Positions 8,360 through 17,682 of a stretch of 64,000 bases of DNA are shown here, piece by piece. A program made the position numbers and the translations under genes. The DNA is from Spongisporangium articulatum (GTDB lineage Bacteria > Actinomycetota > Actinomycetes > Actinomycetales > Kineosporiaceae). The first letter of the stretch is position 1, and every line of letters begins with the position of its first letter. The notes under the pieces are model-generated. The model saw only the letters and a list, made by a program, of their open reading frames with translations. It did no database searches and had not been told where the DNA came from. The stretch lies in assembly GCF_044465595.1 (NCBI RefSeq), contig NZ_JBITLV010000006.1, positions 186,001 to 250,000 of the forward strand, read 5' to 3'.

Positions 8360-9823
8360 ATGACCACCACGACGGCCGAGAAGGCCCGCGTCACCCCTCA
8401 GGTCGCAGTCAACGACATCGGCAGCGAGGAAGAGCTCCTCGCCGCGATCGACGAGACCATCAAGCATTTCAACGACGGCGACATCGTCGAAGGCGTCATC
8501 GTCAAGGTCGACCGCGACGAGGTCCTGCTCGACATCGGGTACAAGACCGAGGGGGTCATCCCTTCTCGCGAGCTGTCCATCAAGCACGACGTCGACCCGG
8601 CTGAGGTCGTCAGCGTCGGCGATGAGATCGAGGCCCTGGTTCTCCAGAAGGAGGACAAGGAGGGCCGGCTGATCCTGTCGAAGAAGCGCGCCCAGTACGA
8701 GCGCGCCTGGGGCACGATCGAGAAGATCAAGGACGAGGACGGCATCGTCACCGGCACCGTCATCGAGGTCGTCAAGGGCGGCCTGATCCTCGACATCGGG
8801 CTGCGCGGCTTCCTGCCCGCCTCCCTGGTCGAGATGCGGCGCGTCCGCGACCTGCAGCCGTACGTCGGCAAGCAGATCGAGGCCAAGATCATCGAGCTGG
8901 ACAAGAACCGCAACAACGTGGTCCTGTCCCGTCGCGCGTGGCTGGAGCAGACCCAGTCGGAGGTGCGCCAGACCTTCCTGCAGACCCTGCAGAAGGGCCA
9001 GGTCCGCTCCGGTGTGGTCTCCAGCATCGTCAACTTCGGTGCGTTCGTGGACCTCGGCGGCGTCGACGGTCTGGTGCACGTCTCCGAGCTGTCGTGGAAG
9101 CACATCGACCACCCGGGCGAGGTCGTCGAGGTCGGCCAGGAGGTCACGGTCGAGGTGCTCGACGTCGACATGGACCGCGAGCGCGTGTCCCTGTCGCTGA
9201 AGGCCACCCAGGAAGACCCGTGGCAGCAGTTCGCGCGCACCCACGCCATCGGCCAGGTCGTGCCGGGTAAGGTCACCAAGCTGGTGCCGTTCGGTGCGTT
9301 CGTCCGCGTCGACGAGGGCATCGAGGGCCTGGTCCACATCTCCGAGCTGGCCGAGCGTCACGTGGAGATCCCGGAGCAGGTCGTCCAGGTCGGCGACTCG
9401 ATCTTCGTGAAGGTCATCGACATCGACCTCGAGCGGCGGCGCATCTCGCTGTCGCTGAAGCAGGCCAACGAGGCCGGGGCCGCGGCGGGCGACAACTTCG
9501 ACCCGGCGCTGTACGGCATGGCGGCCGAGTACGACGAGGCCGGCAACTACAAGTACCCCGAGGGCTTCGACCCGGAGACCCAGGAGTGGCTCGAGGGCTT
9601 CGACAAGCAGCGCGAGGAGTGGGAGGCGCAGTACGCCGCCGCCCACGAGCGCTGGGAGCAGCACCGCAAGCAGATCGACGAGGCCAAGACGGCCGACGCC
9701 GAGGCTCGCGCCGAGGCCGGCGACGCTCCGGCGTCCTACAGCTCGGAGGCCCCGGCCGCCGAGGGGACGCTGGCGACCGACGAGGCCCTCGCCGCGCTGC
9801 GGGAGAAGCTCACCGGCGCCTGA
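8360..9823 (+). CDS. rpsA: 30S ribosomal protein S1
   Basis: The 487-residue protein binds mRNA on the 30S subunit. Four S1 (OB-fold) repeats are visible near residues 36-105, 124-188, 213-280 and 296-366. The last two are the most canonical (SIVNFGAFVDLGGVDGLVHV and LVPFGAFVRVDEGIEGLVHI). Four repeats followed by an acidic, Ala/Glu-rich tail is the normal actinobacterial form, shorter than the six-repeat E. coli protein. It stands alone with its own promoter and terminator. Confidence 0.97.
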   Translation: MTTTTAEKARVTPQVAVNDIGSEEELLAAIDETIKHFNDGDIVEGVIVKVDRDEVLLDIGYKTEGVIPSRELSIKHDVDPAEVVSVGDEIEALVLQKEDKEGRLILSKKRAQYERAWGTIEKIKDEDGIVTGTVIEVVKGGLILDIGLRGFLPASLVEMRRVRDLQPYVGKQIEAKIIELDKNRNNVVLSRRAWLEQTQSEVRQTFLQTLQKGQVRSGVVSSIVNFGAFVDLGGVDGLVHVSELSWKHIDHPGEVVEVGQEVTVEVLDVDMDRERVSLSLKATQEDPWQQFARTHAIGQVVPGKVTKLVPFGAFVRVDEGIEGLVHISELAERHVEIPEQVVQVGDSIFVKVIDIDLERRRISLSLKQANEAGAAAGDNFDPALYGMAAEYDEAGNYKYPEGFDPETQEWLEGFDKQREEWEAQYAAAHERWEQHRKQIDEAKTADAEARAEAGDAPASYSSEAPAAEGTLATDEALAALREKLTGA

Positions 9824-9829
9824 GTAGTA

Positions 9830-9884
9830 CGCGAAACCGGGGCCCCGCGGGAAGTGCATCCGCGGGGCCCCGGTTTCGCGTTTG
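9830..9884 (+). terminator. Intrinsic terminator of rpsA
   Basis: A perfect 21-bp stem (arms 9830-9850 and 9860-9880) with a 9-nt loop lies 6 bp after the stop codon. It is followed by TTTG, a short U tract as is common in high-GC genomes. Confidence 0.9.
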
Positions 9885-9892
9885 TCGCCCTA

Positions 9893-9955
9893 TGCCCCGC
9901 TTGTGGGGGTGAATGAGCCGTTCTGCGCGCGGATTTCACACCCATAAGCGGGGCA
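9893..9955. repeat. 19-nt inverted repeat beginning TGCCCCGCTT
   Basis: Arms 9893-9911 and 9937-9955 match at 17 of 19 positions around a 25-nt loop, just after the rpsA terminator and just before the sugar transferase start. It may be a second terminator, a leader hairpin or an interspersed element. The core ATGCCCCGC/GCGGGGCAT recurs in the hairpin after rbpA. Confidence 0.6.
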
Positions 9956-9972
9956 CACCGGTGGAGAAGAGG

Positions 9973-11571
9973 GTGTGGCGCGCCGATGTAGACGACGTGG
10001 CAGACACTCTCCGCACCTCGGCCGACAGCGCGCCCGGGGTTCCGGCGCCCTCGCCCAGCCCGGACGGCGTGGCGTCCGGCCCGGGGGAGGAGGCCCGCAC
10101 CCCGGGCCCGGACTACTCGCGCCCGGTCGAGCAGGTCCCCGTCGACAGCGCCCGCCGGACCCGCCGGACCGGCGTCCTCCTGGCCGGCGCCGACCTGGTG
10201 GCCGGCTGGGTCGCCGGGATCGTCACGCTGATCGCGGCCCCGAACCCGCCCGGGGCGGCCGAGTCCTGGCTGATGATCCTGGTCGCGGCGGCCGCCTGGC
10301 CGCTGCTGGCCGCCCGGGCCGGCGTCTACGACCAGCGGCACCGCGGACACGGCACGGCCGAGTTCCACCGCCTCTTCGTCTCGGCCGCCGTCGCTCTGGC
10401 CGCCGCCTCCACCGCGGCGCTCGCCGGGGCGGACCTGCCCGGCGCCCCCGGTCTGCTCAAGCAGTTCGCACTCACCGGGGTCCCCGTGGCCGCGGCGATC
10501 TCCCTGCTCGTGCACGTCGCGGGCCGGATCGGCCTGCGGCTGCTGTGGCGCCGGGGCCGGTTCCAGCACCGGACCATCGTCGTCGGCATGGAGCGGTCGG
10601 TCTCCGAACTGGTGCGCGCGGTACGCCGCGATCCCGGCTGCGGGCTGGTCGTCACGGGCGCCTGCCTGACCAAGGTCCGGCGTCAGGGGGCCCGCGGTGC
10701 CGAGGTGGAGGGCGTGACCGTGCTCGGTTCACCCGACGACCTGGTCGAGGCCGTCCGGCGCGCCGGGGCCGACACCGTGCTGGTGAGCGCGTTCTCGGAG
10801 CTGAGCCCCGAGCAGCTGCGCCGGGTCACCTGGGAGTTGGAGGGCAGCGGCGTGCAACTGCTCGTCGCGCCCCGCCTGACCGGGGTCGGCACGCCCCGGC
10901 TGCAGATCCGGACCATCGACTCCTCGCCCGTGGTGCACGTCGAGGAGCAGGCCTTCGACGGGCTGCGCGGGCTGGTCAAGGCCACGTTCGACGTCGTGGT
11001 GGCCGCCACCCTGCTTCTTCTCCTGAGCCTCGTGCTGCTGGTCTGCGCGGTCGCGGTCAAGTCTTCGTCGCCCGGGCCCGTGCTGTTCCGGCAGGAGCGG
11101 GTCGGCCGCGGCGGGGTCCGGTTCAAGATGACCAAGTTCCGCTCGATGTACACCGACGCCGAGGAGCGCCGGGCCGAGCTCGAGGCTCAGCGGGCCGCCG
11201 ACGGCGCGTCCGGGCCGCTGTTCAAGATGGTCGACGATCCGCGGGTCACTCCCGTCGGGAAGTGGCTGCGCCGGTTCTCGCTCGACGAACTGCCCCAGCT
11301 GCTCGACGTTCTCACCCTGCGGATGTCGCTGGTCGGCCCGCGGCCGCCGCTGCCGCAGGAGGTCGAGCTGTACGAGGACGACGTGCGCCGGCGGCTGCGC
11401 GTGCGGCCCGGGATGACCGGGCTGTGGCAGGTCTCCGGGCGGTCGAACCTGTCCTGGGACGACGCCGTGCGGCTCGACCTGCGTTACGTCGAGAACTGGT
11501 CGCTGCTGGGCGATCTCGTCATCATGACCCGGACGGTCATGGCCGTCCTGGCCCGGGACGGCGCGTACTGA
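9973..11571 (+). CDS. Exopolysaccharide polyprenyl glycosylphosphotransferase
   Basis: This ~532-residue enzyme would transfer a sugar-1-phosphate from a nucleotide sugar to undecaprenyl phosphate, the first step of repeat-unit polysaccharide synthesis. It has about four N-terminal helices, a CoA-binding-like Rossmann region (residues ~190-290), another helix, then the bacterial sugar transferase domain with KSSSPGPVLFRQERVGRGG, FKMTKFRSMYTDAE, SLDELPQLLDV and SLVGPRPPLP. The C-terminus RPGMTGLWQVSGR...LRYVENWS is also canonical. I chose GTG 9973 because GGAG lies 6 nt upstream; GTG 9961 or ATG 9913 would include an arm of the preceding inverted repeat. The 3' end overlaps the convergent ligase gene by 35 bp. 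Confidence 0.9.
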   Translation: MWRADVDDVADTLRTSADSAPGVPAPSPSPDGVASGPGEEARTPGPDYSRPVEQVPVDSARRTRRTGVLLAGADLVAGWVAGIVTLIAAPNPPGAAESWLMILVAAAAWPLLAARAGVYDQRHRGHGTAEFHRLFVSAAVALAAASTAALAGADLPGAPGLLKQFALTGVPVAAAISLLVHVAGRIGLRLLWRRGRFQHRTIVVGMERSVSELVRAVRRDPGCGLVVTGACLTKVRRQGARGAEVEGVTVLGSPDDLVEAVRRAGADTVLVSAFSELSPEQLRRVTWELEGSGVQLLVAPRLTGVGTPRLQIRTIDSSPVVHVEEQAFDGLRGLVKATFDVVVAATLLLLLSLVLLVCAVAVKSSSPGPVLFRQERVGRGGVRFKMTKFRSMYTDAEERRAELEAQRAADGASGPLFKMVDDPRVTPVGKWLRRFSLDELPQLLDVLTLRMSLVGPRPPLPQEVELYEDDVRRRLRVRPGMTGLWQVSGRSNLSWDDAVRLDLRYVENWSLLGDLVIMTRTVMAVLARDGAY

Positions 11572-12871
11572 GTTCTCTGCGGAGGATCTTCCCCGTCGAC
11601 GTCCGGGGCAGGTCGTCCAGGACGTGCACGCGCTTGGGGCGCCGGGCCGGTGGCAGGAGTTCCGCGCAGGCGTCCAGGACCTCCTGCTCGGTGACCGACC
11701 CGCGCACCGCCGCCTCGACCCGCTGACCCCAGCGGTCGTCGTCCACCCCGAACACCGCGACCTCCAGGACGCCGGGCAGCTCGCCGAGCACCCGCTCCAC
11801 CTCGGCCGGATACACATTCACCCCGCCGGAGATGATCAGGTCCTCCCGGCGGCCGACGAGGTACAGGTAGCCGTCGTCGTCCAGGCGGCCGACGTCGCCC
11901 ACGCTGAACTCGTCCCCGTGCCAGGCCCGGGCCGTCTTCTCCGGTGCGCCCCAGTACGTGAACCGCGCGAAAGGCGGTACCGCGCACCAGATCACGCCGT
12001 CGTCGTCCACGCGCAGCGTCCGCCCGGGCCGGGCCCGACCCACGGTGCCCGGGCGCTCGAGCCACTCCTCACCCGTGCAGGCCGTGAACTGGCCCTCGGT
12101 CGAACCGTAGAACTCCCGGACCCGCCCCGCCCCGATCGCCTCGATCAGCCAGCGCTTGACCGGCTCGGGGCAGGGGGCGCCGGCGTGGGCGATCCAGTCG
12201 AACCCGCTCGGCACCACGCCGGCCTCGCGCAGCCGGGCCAGCTGGGCGGGGGCCGTGAAGGTCGTGGTGGGCCGGAACGCGGCCGCGGCCGCGAACGAGT
12301 CGAGGTCGAACTTCCCGGCGCACAACACTTTTCCGCCGACCAGCAGGGTCGCGAGGGCGAACCGCAGCGGTGCCGAGTGGTAGAGCGGTGACATCACCAG
12401 GTGCACGTCGGCGGGGGTCATGCCCCACAGGTCCGACTCCTCGCGCCACAACGCCGCCCCGGCCTCGGGGGAGAGCACCCCGGAGGCGACGCCCTTGCGG
12501 CGGCCCGTCGTCCCGGACGTGTAGTGCATGGCCCGCCCCAGGGGCGGGCCGAGTTGCGGCACCCCGGGTGCGCGGACGGCGTCCGCCACCTCGTCCGGGT
12601 CGGTGAGGGTCCACGCCGGGGTGCAGTCGGCGACGATCTCGGCCAGCTCGCGCGCGGGCGTCGCCGCGTCCAGGACCACGGGCACGACGCCGGCCCGCAG
12701 CGCCCCCAGCACGGCGCTGATCAGGTCGGCCGCCGGGCCCGGCGCGTACGTGGGGACGGCGAGCAGCACCCGCTCGCCCCGGCCCACCCGGCGCGCGGCC
12801 AGGCTCACGGCGAACCCGCCGGCGCGGGCGTCGGCCTCGGCGGCCGTGAGCAGGACCGGTTCGGTGGACAC
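11537..12871 (-). CDS. AMP-dependent acyl-CoA synthetase / ligase
   Basis: The 444-residue protein belongs to the adenylate-forming superfamily, activating a carboxylic acid as acyl-AMP before CoA transfer. Visible core motifs are HYTSGTTGRRKGV (AMP-binding P-loop), FYGSTEGQ, GDVGRLDDDGYLYLVGRRED and the C-terminal catalytic Lys motif RTSTGKILRRE. It is shorter than most family members (500-550 aa), mainly at the N-terminus. GTG 12871 was chosen because upstream codons run antisense to coaE. It diverges from coaE with only 19 bp between start codons. The substrate is not evident; the MenE/fatty-acyl branches are both possible. Confidence 0.85.
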   Translation of the reverse strand: MSTEPVLLTAAEADARAGGFAVSLAARRVGRGERVLLAVPTYAPGPAADLISAVLGALRAGVVPVVLDAATPARELAEIVADCTPAWTLTDPDEVADAVRAPGVPQLGPPLGRAMHYTSGTTGRRKGVASGVLSPEAGAALWREESDLWGMTPADVHLVMSPLYHSAPLRFALATLLVGGKVLCAGKFDLDSFAAAAAFRPTTTFTAPAQLARLREAGVVPSGFDWIAHAGAPCPEPVKRWLIEAIGAGRVREFYGSTEGQFTACTGEEWLERPGTVGRARPGRTLRVDDDGVIWCAVPPFARFTYWGAPEKTARAWHGDEFSVGDVGRLDDDGYLYLVGRREDLIISGGVNVYPAEVERVLGELPGVLEVAVFGVDDDRWGQRVEAAVRGSVTEQEVLDACAELLPPARRPKRVHVLDDLPRTSTGKILRRELSTRRPGPGRP

Positions 12872-12877
12872 GCGCCC

Positions 12878-12883
12878 TAGGAT
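12878..12883 (+). promoter_or_regulatory. -10 element of a leaderless coaE promoter
   Basis: TAGGAT ends 7 bp before the coaE GTG. That places the transcription start at or next to the start codon. No convincing -35 is visible, and any such element would lie inside the divergent ligase gene. Confidence 0.5.
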
Positions 12884-12890
12884 CGCAGCC

Positions 12891-13499
12891 GTGGTGCGCG
12901 TGGGACTGACCGGAGGCATCGGCGCGGGCAAGTCGACCGTGGCGCAGCGGTTCGCCGAGCTCGGGGCGACCGTGATCGACGCGGACAAGATCGCCCGGGA
13001 GGTGGTCGAACCGGGTACCCCGGGGCTCGCCGCGCTGGTCGAGGCGTTCGGCGACTCGATCCTGCTGCCCGACGGGTCGCTCGACCGTCCCGGCCTGGGG
13101 CGGGTGGTCTTCGGGGACGACGAGGCCCGGGCGAGACTGAACGGGATCATCCATCCGCTGATCGGGGCCCGCACCGCCGAACTGCTGGCCGATCTGCCCC
13201 CCGACGCGGTGTGGGTCCATGACGTCCCCCTGCTGGTCGAGGGCGGTCTGGCCCCGGCCTACCAGCTGGTGGTCGTCGTCCACGCGCCCGTCGAGGAACG
13301 GCTGCGCCGGCTCGTCGAGGACCGGGGGATGAGCGTCGAGGACGCGCAGGCCCGCATCGACGCCCAGGCCACCGACGAGCAGCGCCGCGCGGTCGCCGAC
13401 GTCTGGATCGACAACTCCGGCACCCGTGAGGAGACGGTCGCGCAGGTCGACGCCTGCTGGCGGGACCGGGTCGAACCGCTGCGCGACACCGCGCAGTGA
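12891..13499 (+). CDS. coaE: Dephospho-CoA kinase
   Basis: The 202-residue cytoplasmic enzyme phosphorylates dephospho-CoA at the 3'-OH, the last step of CoA synthesis. Visible features are the Walker A GLTGGIGAGKST, the lid/substrate region ATVIDADKIAREVVEPGTPG, and VWVHDVPLLVEGGL followed by VEERLRRLVEDRGMS. This is the minimal single-domain form; mycobacterial CoaE is about twice as long because of a C-terminal GrpB-like domain, absent here. The stop overlaps the start of the next gene (GTGA). Confidence 0.95.
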   Translation: MVRVGLTGGIGAGKSTVAQRFAELGATVIDADKIAREVVEPGTPGLAALVEAFGDSILLPDGSLDRPGLGRVVFGDDEARARLNGIIHPLIGARTAELLADLPPDAVWVHDVPLLVEGGLAPAYQLVVVVHAPVEERLRRLVEDRGMSVEDAQARIDAQATDEQRRAVADVWIDNSGTREETVAQVDACWRDRVEPLRDTAQ

Positions 13500-14029
13500 T
13501 CGGGGGAGCGGTTCCGCGGAACCGCCTCGTGGTGATCACCGGCCAGGAGGGCGTCGGCAAGTCGACCGTGGTCAGGGCTCTGCTGAGGGCCCTGCCCGGC
13601 TCGGCGCAGATCGACGCCGAGGACGTGGGACAGGTGAATCCCTGGACCTATGACGAGGCCTTCCGGGCCCTGCACCGACGCAACGTCGCGGACCTGACCC
13701 GCAACTTCTGGCAGGCCGGGTACGGGACCGTCCTGGCGGCGAGCTTCGTGGACACCCACCCACAGCTGCGCGACTTCCTCGCGCTGCTCGGCGGGCAACC
13801 GGAGCTGATCGTCGTGCAGCTGTGCGCCTCGCGATCGGAACGCGACCGGCGGCGGACTCGTCGCGCCAAGCCCACCAGCCGGGCGGCGCGGCACGCGGCG
13901 GATGACGCCGTGCCCGAGGACCGGACCCTGGCGGCGCACGCTGACGAGTACGACTACCTGCGGGTGGACACCGACGGCCTGAGCGTCGAACGGGTCGTTG
14001 CGGTCGTTCTCGCGAGAATCGGCCGCTGA
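13496..14029 (+). CDS. P-loop NTPase / kinase-like protein of unknown function
   Basis: About 177 residues with a Walker A motif (VVITGQEGVGKST) at the N-terminus. The fold is probably nucleoside- or shikimate-kinase-like: PELIVVQLCASRSERDRRR could supply a lid with Arg residues, and the C-terminus (YDYLRVDTDGLSVERVVAVV) resembles the last strand and helix of such kinases. The GTG at 13496 overlaps the coaE stop; a later in-frame GTG at 13529 would start right at the P-loop and leave an 18-bp palindrome as a leader. Translational coupling to coaE suggests related expression, but I cannot assign a substrate. Confidence 0.7.
   Translation: MIGGAVPRNRLVVITGQEGVGKSTVVRALLRALPGSAQIDAEDVGQVNPWTYDEAFRALHRRNVADLTRNFWQAGYGTVLAASFVDTHPQLRDFLALLGGQPELIVVQLCASRSERDRRRTRRAKPTSRAARHAADDAVPEDRTLAAHADEYDYLRVDTDGLSVERVVAVVLARIGR
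13508..13525. repeat. 18-bp perfect palindrome containing GGTTCCGCGGAACC
   Basis: A perfect palindrome at the extreme 5' end of the P-loop gene. The same GGTTCCGCGGAACC core occurs in a 28-bp palindrome at 25932-25959, and a variant (CGGTTC-TGCG-GAACCG) occurs at 25332-25347. Confidence 0.75.
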
Positions 14030-14063
14030 AGGCCACGGGAAGCATTCTGTCGGTGGGCGCGCT

Positions 14064-14069
14064 TAGTTT
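14064..14069 (+). promoter_or_regulatory. -10 element of a leaderless uvrB promoter
   Basis: TAGTTT is followed by 6 bp and then the uvrB ATG. No Shine-Dalgarno sequence is present, so initiation on a leaderless mRNA is the simplest reading. No SOS-box-like palindrome was recognised nearby. Confidence 0.5.
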
Positions 14070-14075
14070 GGTGTC

Positions 14076-16175
<2,100 letters not shown>

Positions 16176-16533
16176 GGCGGTTGGGCCTGGTGGGGCGTGC
16201 GGGGCGGGTGTTCCGACCGGTCACCGGAGGGACGCGCCCGAGACTCACGATGTGAGGTAGGTCACAGATCATCGGCGTGAACGGGCCGAGTACCCACGGC
16301 TCGTGATCGGCGTGGCCACCATCGCGCGGCGGCGTCACGCACCGCAGTCGCGGTCTGTCCCGGATGCGCGGTGCGCGACCGGATGGGTAGGCATCGTCCC
16401 GGCCCTCGAGCCGTCGCCCGGGATCACGCTCCGGGGGCCCGCCTGGGCCGGTTCCCACCTGCGCTCACCACCGGCTCGGAACACCTGCCTACTGTCGGTC
16501 GCGTCGGACGATCAGCAGGGCGGGAGGGTTTCG
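16176..16533. other. 358-bp intergenic region upstream of the glycosyltransferase pair
   Basis: No convincing gene is present. It contains one clear regulatory-looking site, the Crp-type palindrome at 16251-16266, and otherwise GC-rich sequence without an obvious terminator after uvrB. A reading frame open from 16303 into the glycosyltransferase gives an unlikely N-terminal extension and is not used. Confidence 0.6.
16251..16266. promoter_or_regulatory. Crp/GlxR-family operator
   Basis: TGTGA-GGTAGG-TCACA is an exact match to the TGTGA-N6-TCACA consensus bound by Crp-family regulators, including actinobacterial Crp/GlxR proteins. It lies about 270 bp upstream of the glycosyltransferase pair and 75 bp after uvrB. 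The match is direct; the regulator and target are inferred. Confidence 0.6.
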
Positions 16534-17682
16534 GTGGCCAGCAGCACCACGGGACAACCGTCCCGCGCCGGTCATCGGGGGGTCCTCGCGGGACTGCGGG
16601 TGGTCCTGGTCGGCGCCGACGCCAGCCCGCACGTCACGGGCTTCCCGGGTTTCAGCTCGGCCCTGGTCGCCCTGCTGCGAGCCCAGGACTGCGAGGTCGA
16701 GGAACTTCTGGCGGTGCCGCCCGCCCCGCGTCCCGCGGCCGACGGCGCGCCCCCGCCGTCCGCACCGCCGCCCGGCGCGCGTCCCGACCTGGTGATCGCC
16801 GTGACCCCGGGCCCCGGCGCCGCCGCAGCCGCGGCGGTGGCCGAGAAGCACGCCGCCCCCCTCCTCGTGGTCGGCCAGGGCAGCGACATCCCGCCCCGTC
16901 CCGGCGGCGGGGTGGGTGAACGCCTCGCGGCCCGGCTGGACGACGCCCTCGCCGCCCGGGCCGACCGGTGGGCGGTGACCGGGCACGCCGTCGCCGAACA
17001 GCTCGTCCTGCACGGGGTGGCGGCCGACCGGATCGACCGCATCCCCTACTGGAGCGACCCCGCCGCGCGAGCCGGCGACCCCGGCCAAGCCGCTCTGCGA
17101 GCCGAACTGGGTTGGCCCACAAAGGGTCTGGTCGTCGCCTGCCCAGTCGGGGCCGACCTCGGCAGCGTGTCCACGGTGCTGACGGCCTCGGCGCTGCTGG
17201 AGAAGCGGGGCGAGGGGGTGCGTCTGGTGCTGACCGGTAGTGGGGGGAGCCTGCGCCGGGTCCGTGACCGGGGGGACGTGGGTTCCGACGCCGTGCACGA
17301 GGTCGCCTCCGACCGCTACCTCGACGCACTGCGGGCCGCCGACCTCGTCCTGCTGCACCCGCCCGGGGCCGGTCGCACCGACGCGTCGCTGCCCGGCCGG
17401 GTGGCCGCCGCGCTCCTGGCCGGGCGCCCGATCGTCGCGGGGGTCGGTGACGGTCCCGCGCCCGTCGACCTCGCCGAGGTCGACGGTTGCTGCGTGTGGG
17501 TGGGCGCCGGCGGCCCGGAGCAGGTGGCGGAGGCGCTGGAGATGCTCGCCGACAGCGGTCACACCCGCGATCAGCTCGCGGCCGCGGCGCGCGAGTACGC
17601 GGCGGTGCGGCTCGACCCGCAGGCCGCCGCCGACGCACTCGAAGCGACGGTCTCGGCCACCCTCGCGCAGAGGTCACGGTGA
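16534..17682 (+). CDS. GT-B glycosyltransferase (GT4, WbuB-like)
   Basis: About 382 residues with two Rossmann halves. The N-terminal half starts LRVVLVGADASPHVTGFPG. The C-terminal half has VVACPVGADLGS, a beta-alpha stretch GVRLVLTGSGG and the nucleotide-sugar region SLPGRVAAALLAGRPIVAGV. The latter has the LP...AGRP pattern of WbuB-type GT4 enzymes rather than the classic EX7E pair. A Pro/Ala-rich loop (near residues 65-85) is inserted in the first half. GTG 16534 is preceded by GGAGGG with 5-nt spacing. The stop overlaps the next glycosyltransferase start (GTGA). Sugar and acceptor unknown. Confidence 0.75.
   Translation: MASSTTGQPSRAGHRGVLAGLRVVLVGADASPHVTGFPGFSSALVALLRAQDCEVEELLAVPPAPRPAADGAPPPSAPPPGARPDLVIAVTPGPGAAAAAAVAEKHAAPLLVVGQGSDIPPRPGGGVGERLAARLDDALAARADRWAVTGHAVAEQLVLHGVAADRIDRIPYWSDPAARAGDPGQAALRAELGWPTKGLVVACPVGADLGSVSTVLTASALLEKRGEGVRLVLTGSGGSLRRVRDRGDVGSDAVHEVASDRYLDALRAADLVLLHPPGAGRTDASLPGRVAAALLAGRPIVAGVGDGPAPVDLAEVDGCCVWVGAGGPEQVAEALEMLADSGHTRDQLAAAAREYAAVRLDPQAAADALEATVSATLAQRSR

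Noticed and set aside
12872..13174. N-terminal extension of the acyl-CoA ligase, antisense to coaE
   Set aside because: It runs fully antisense to coaE and lacks ligase-like sequence; GTG 12871 is sufficient.
16303..16533. N-terminal extension of the first glycosyltransferase, from ATG 16303
   Set aside because: The added 77 residues look like translated intergenic DNA; GTG 16534 has GGAGGG at proper spacing and starts at the homologous N-terminus.
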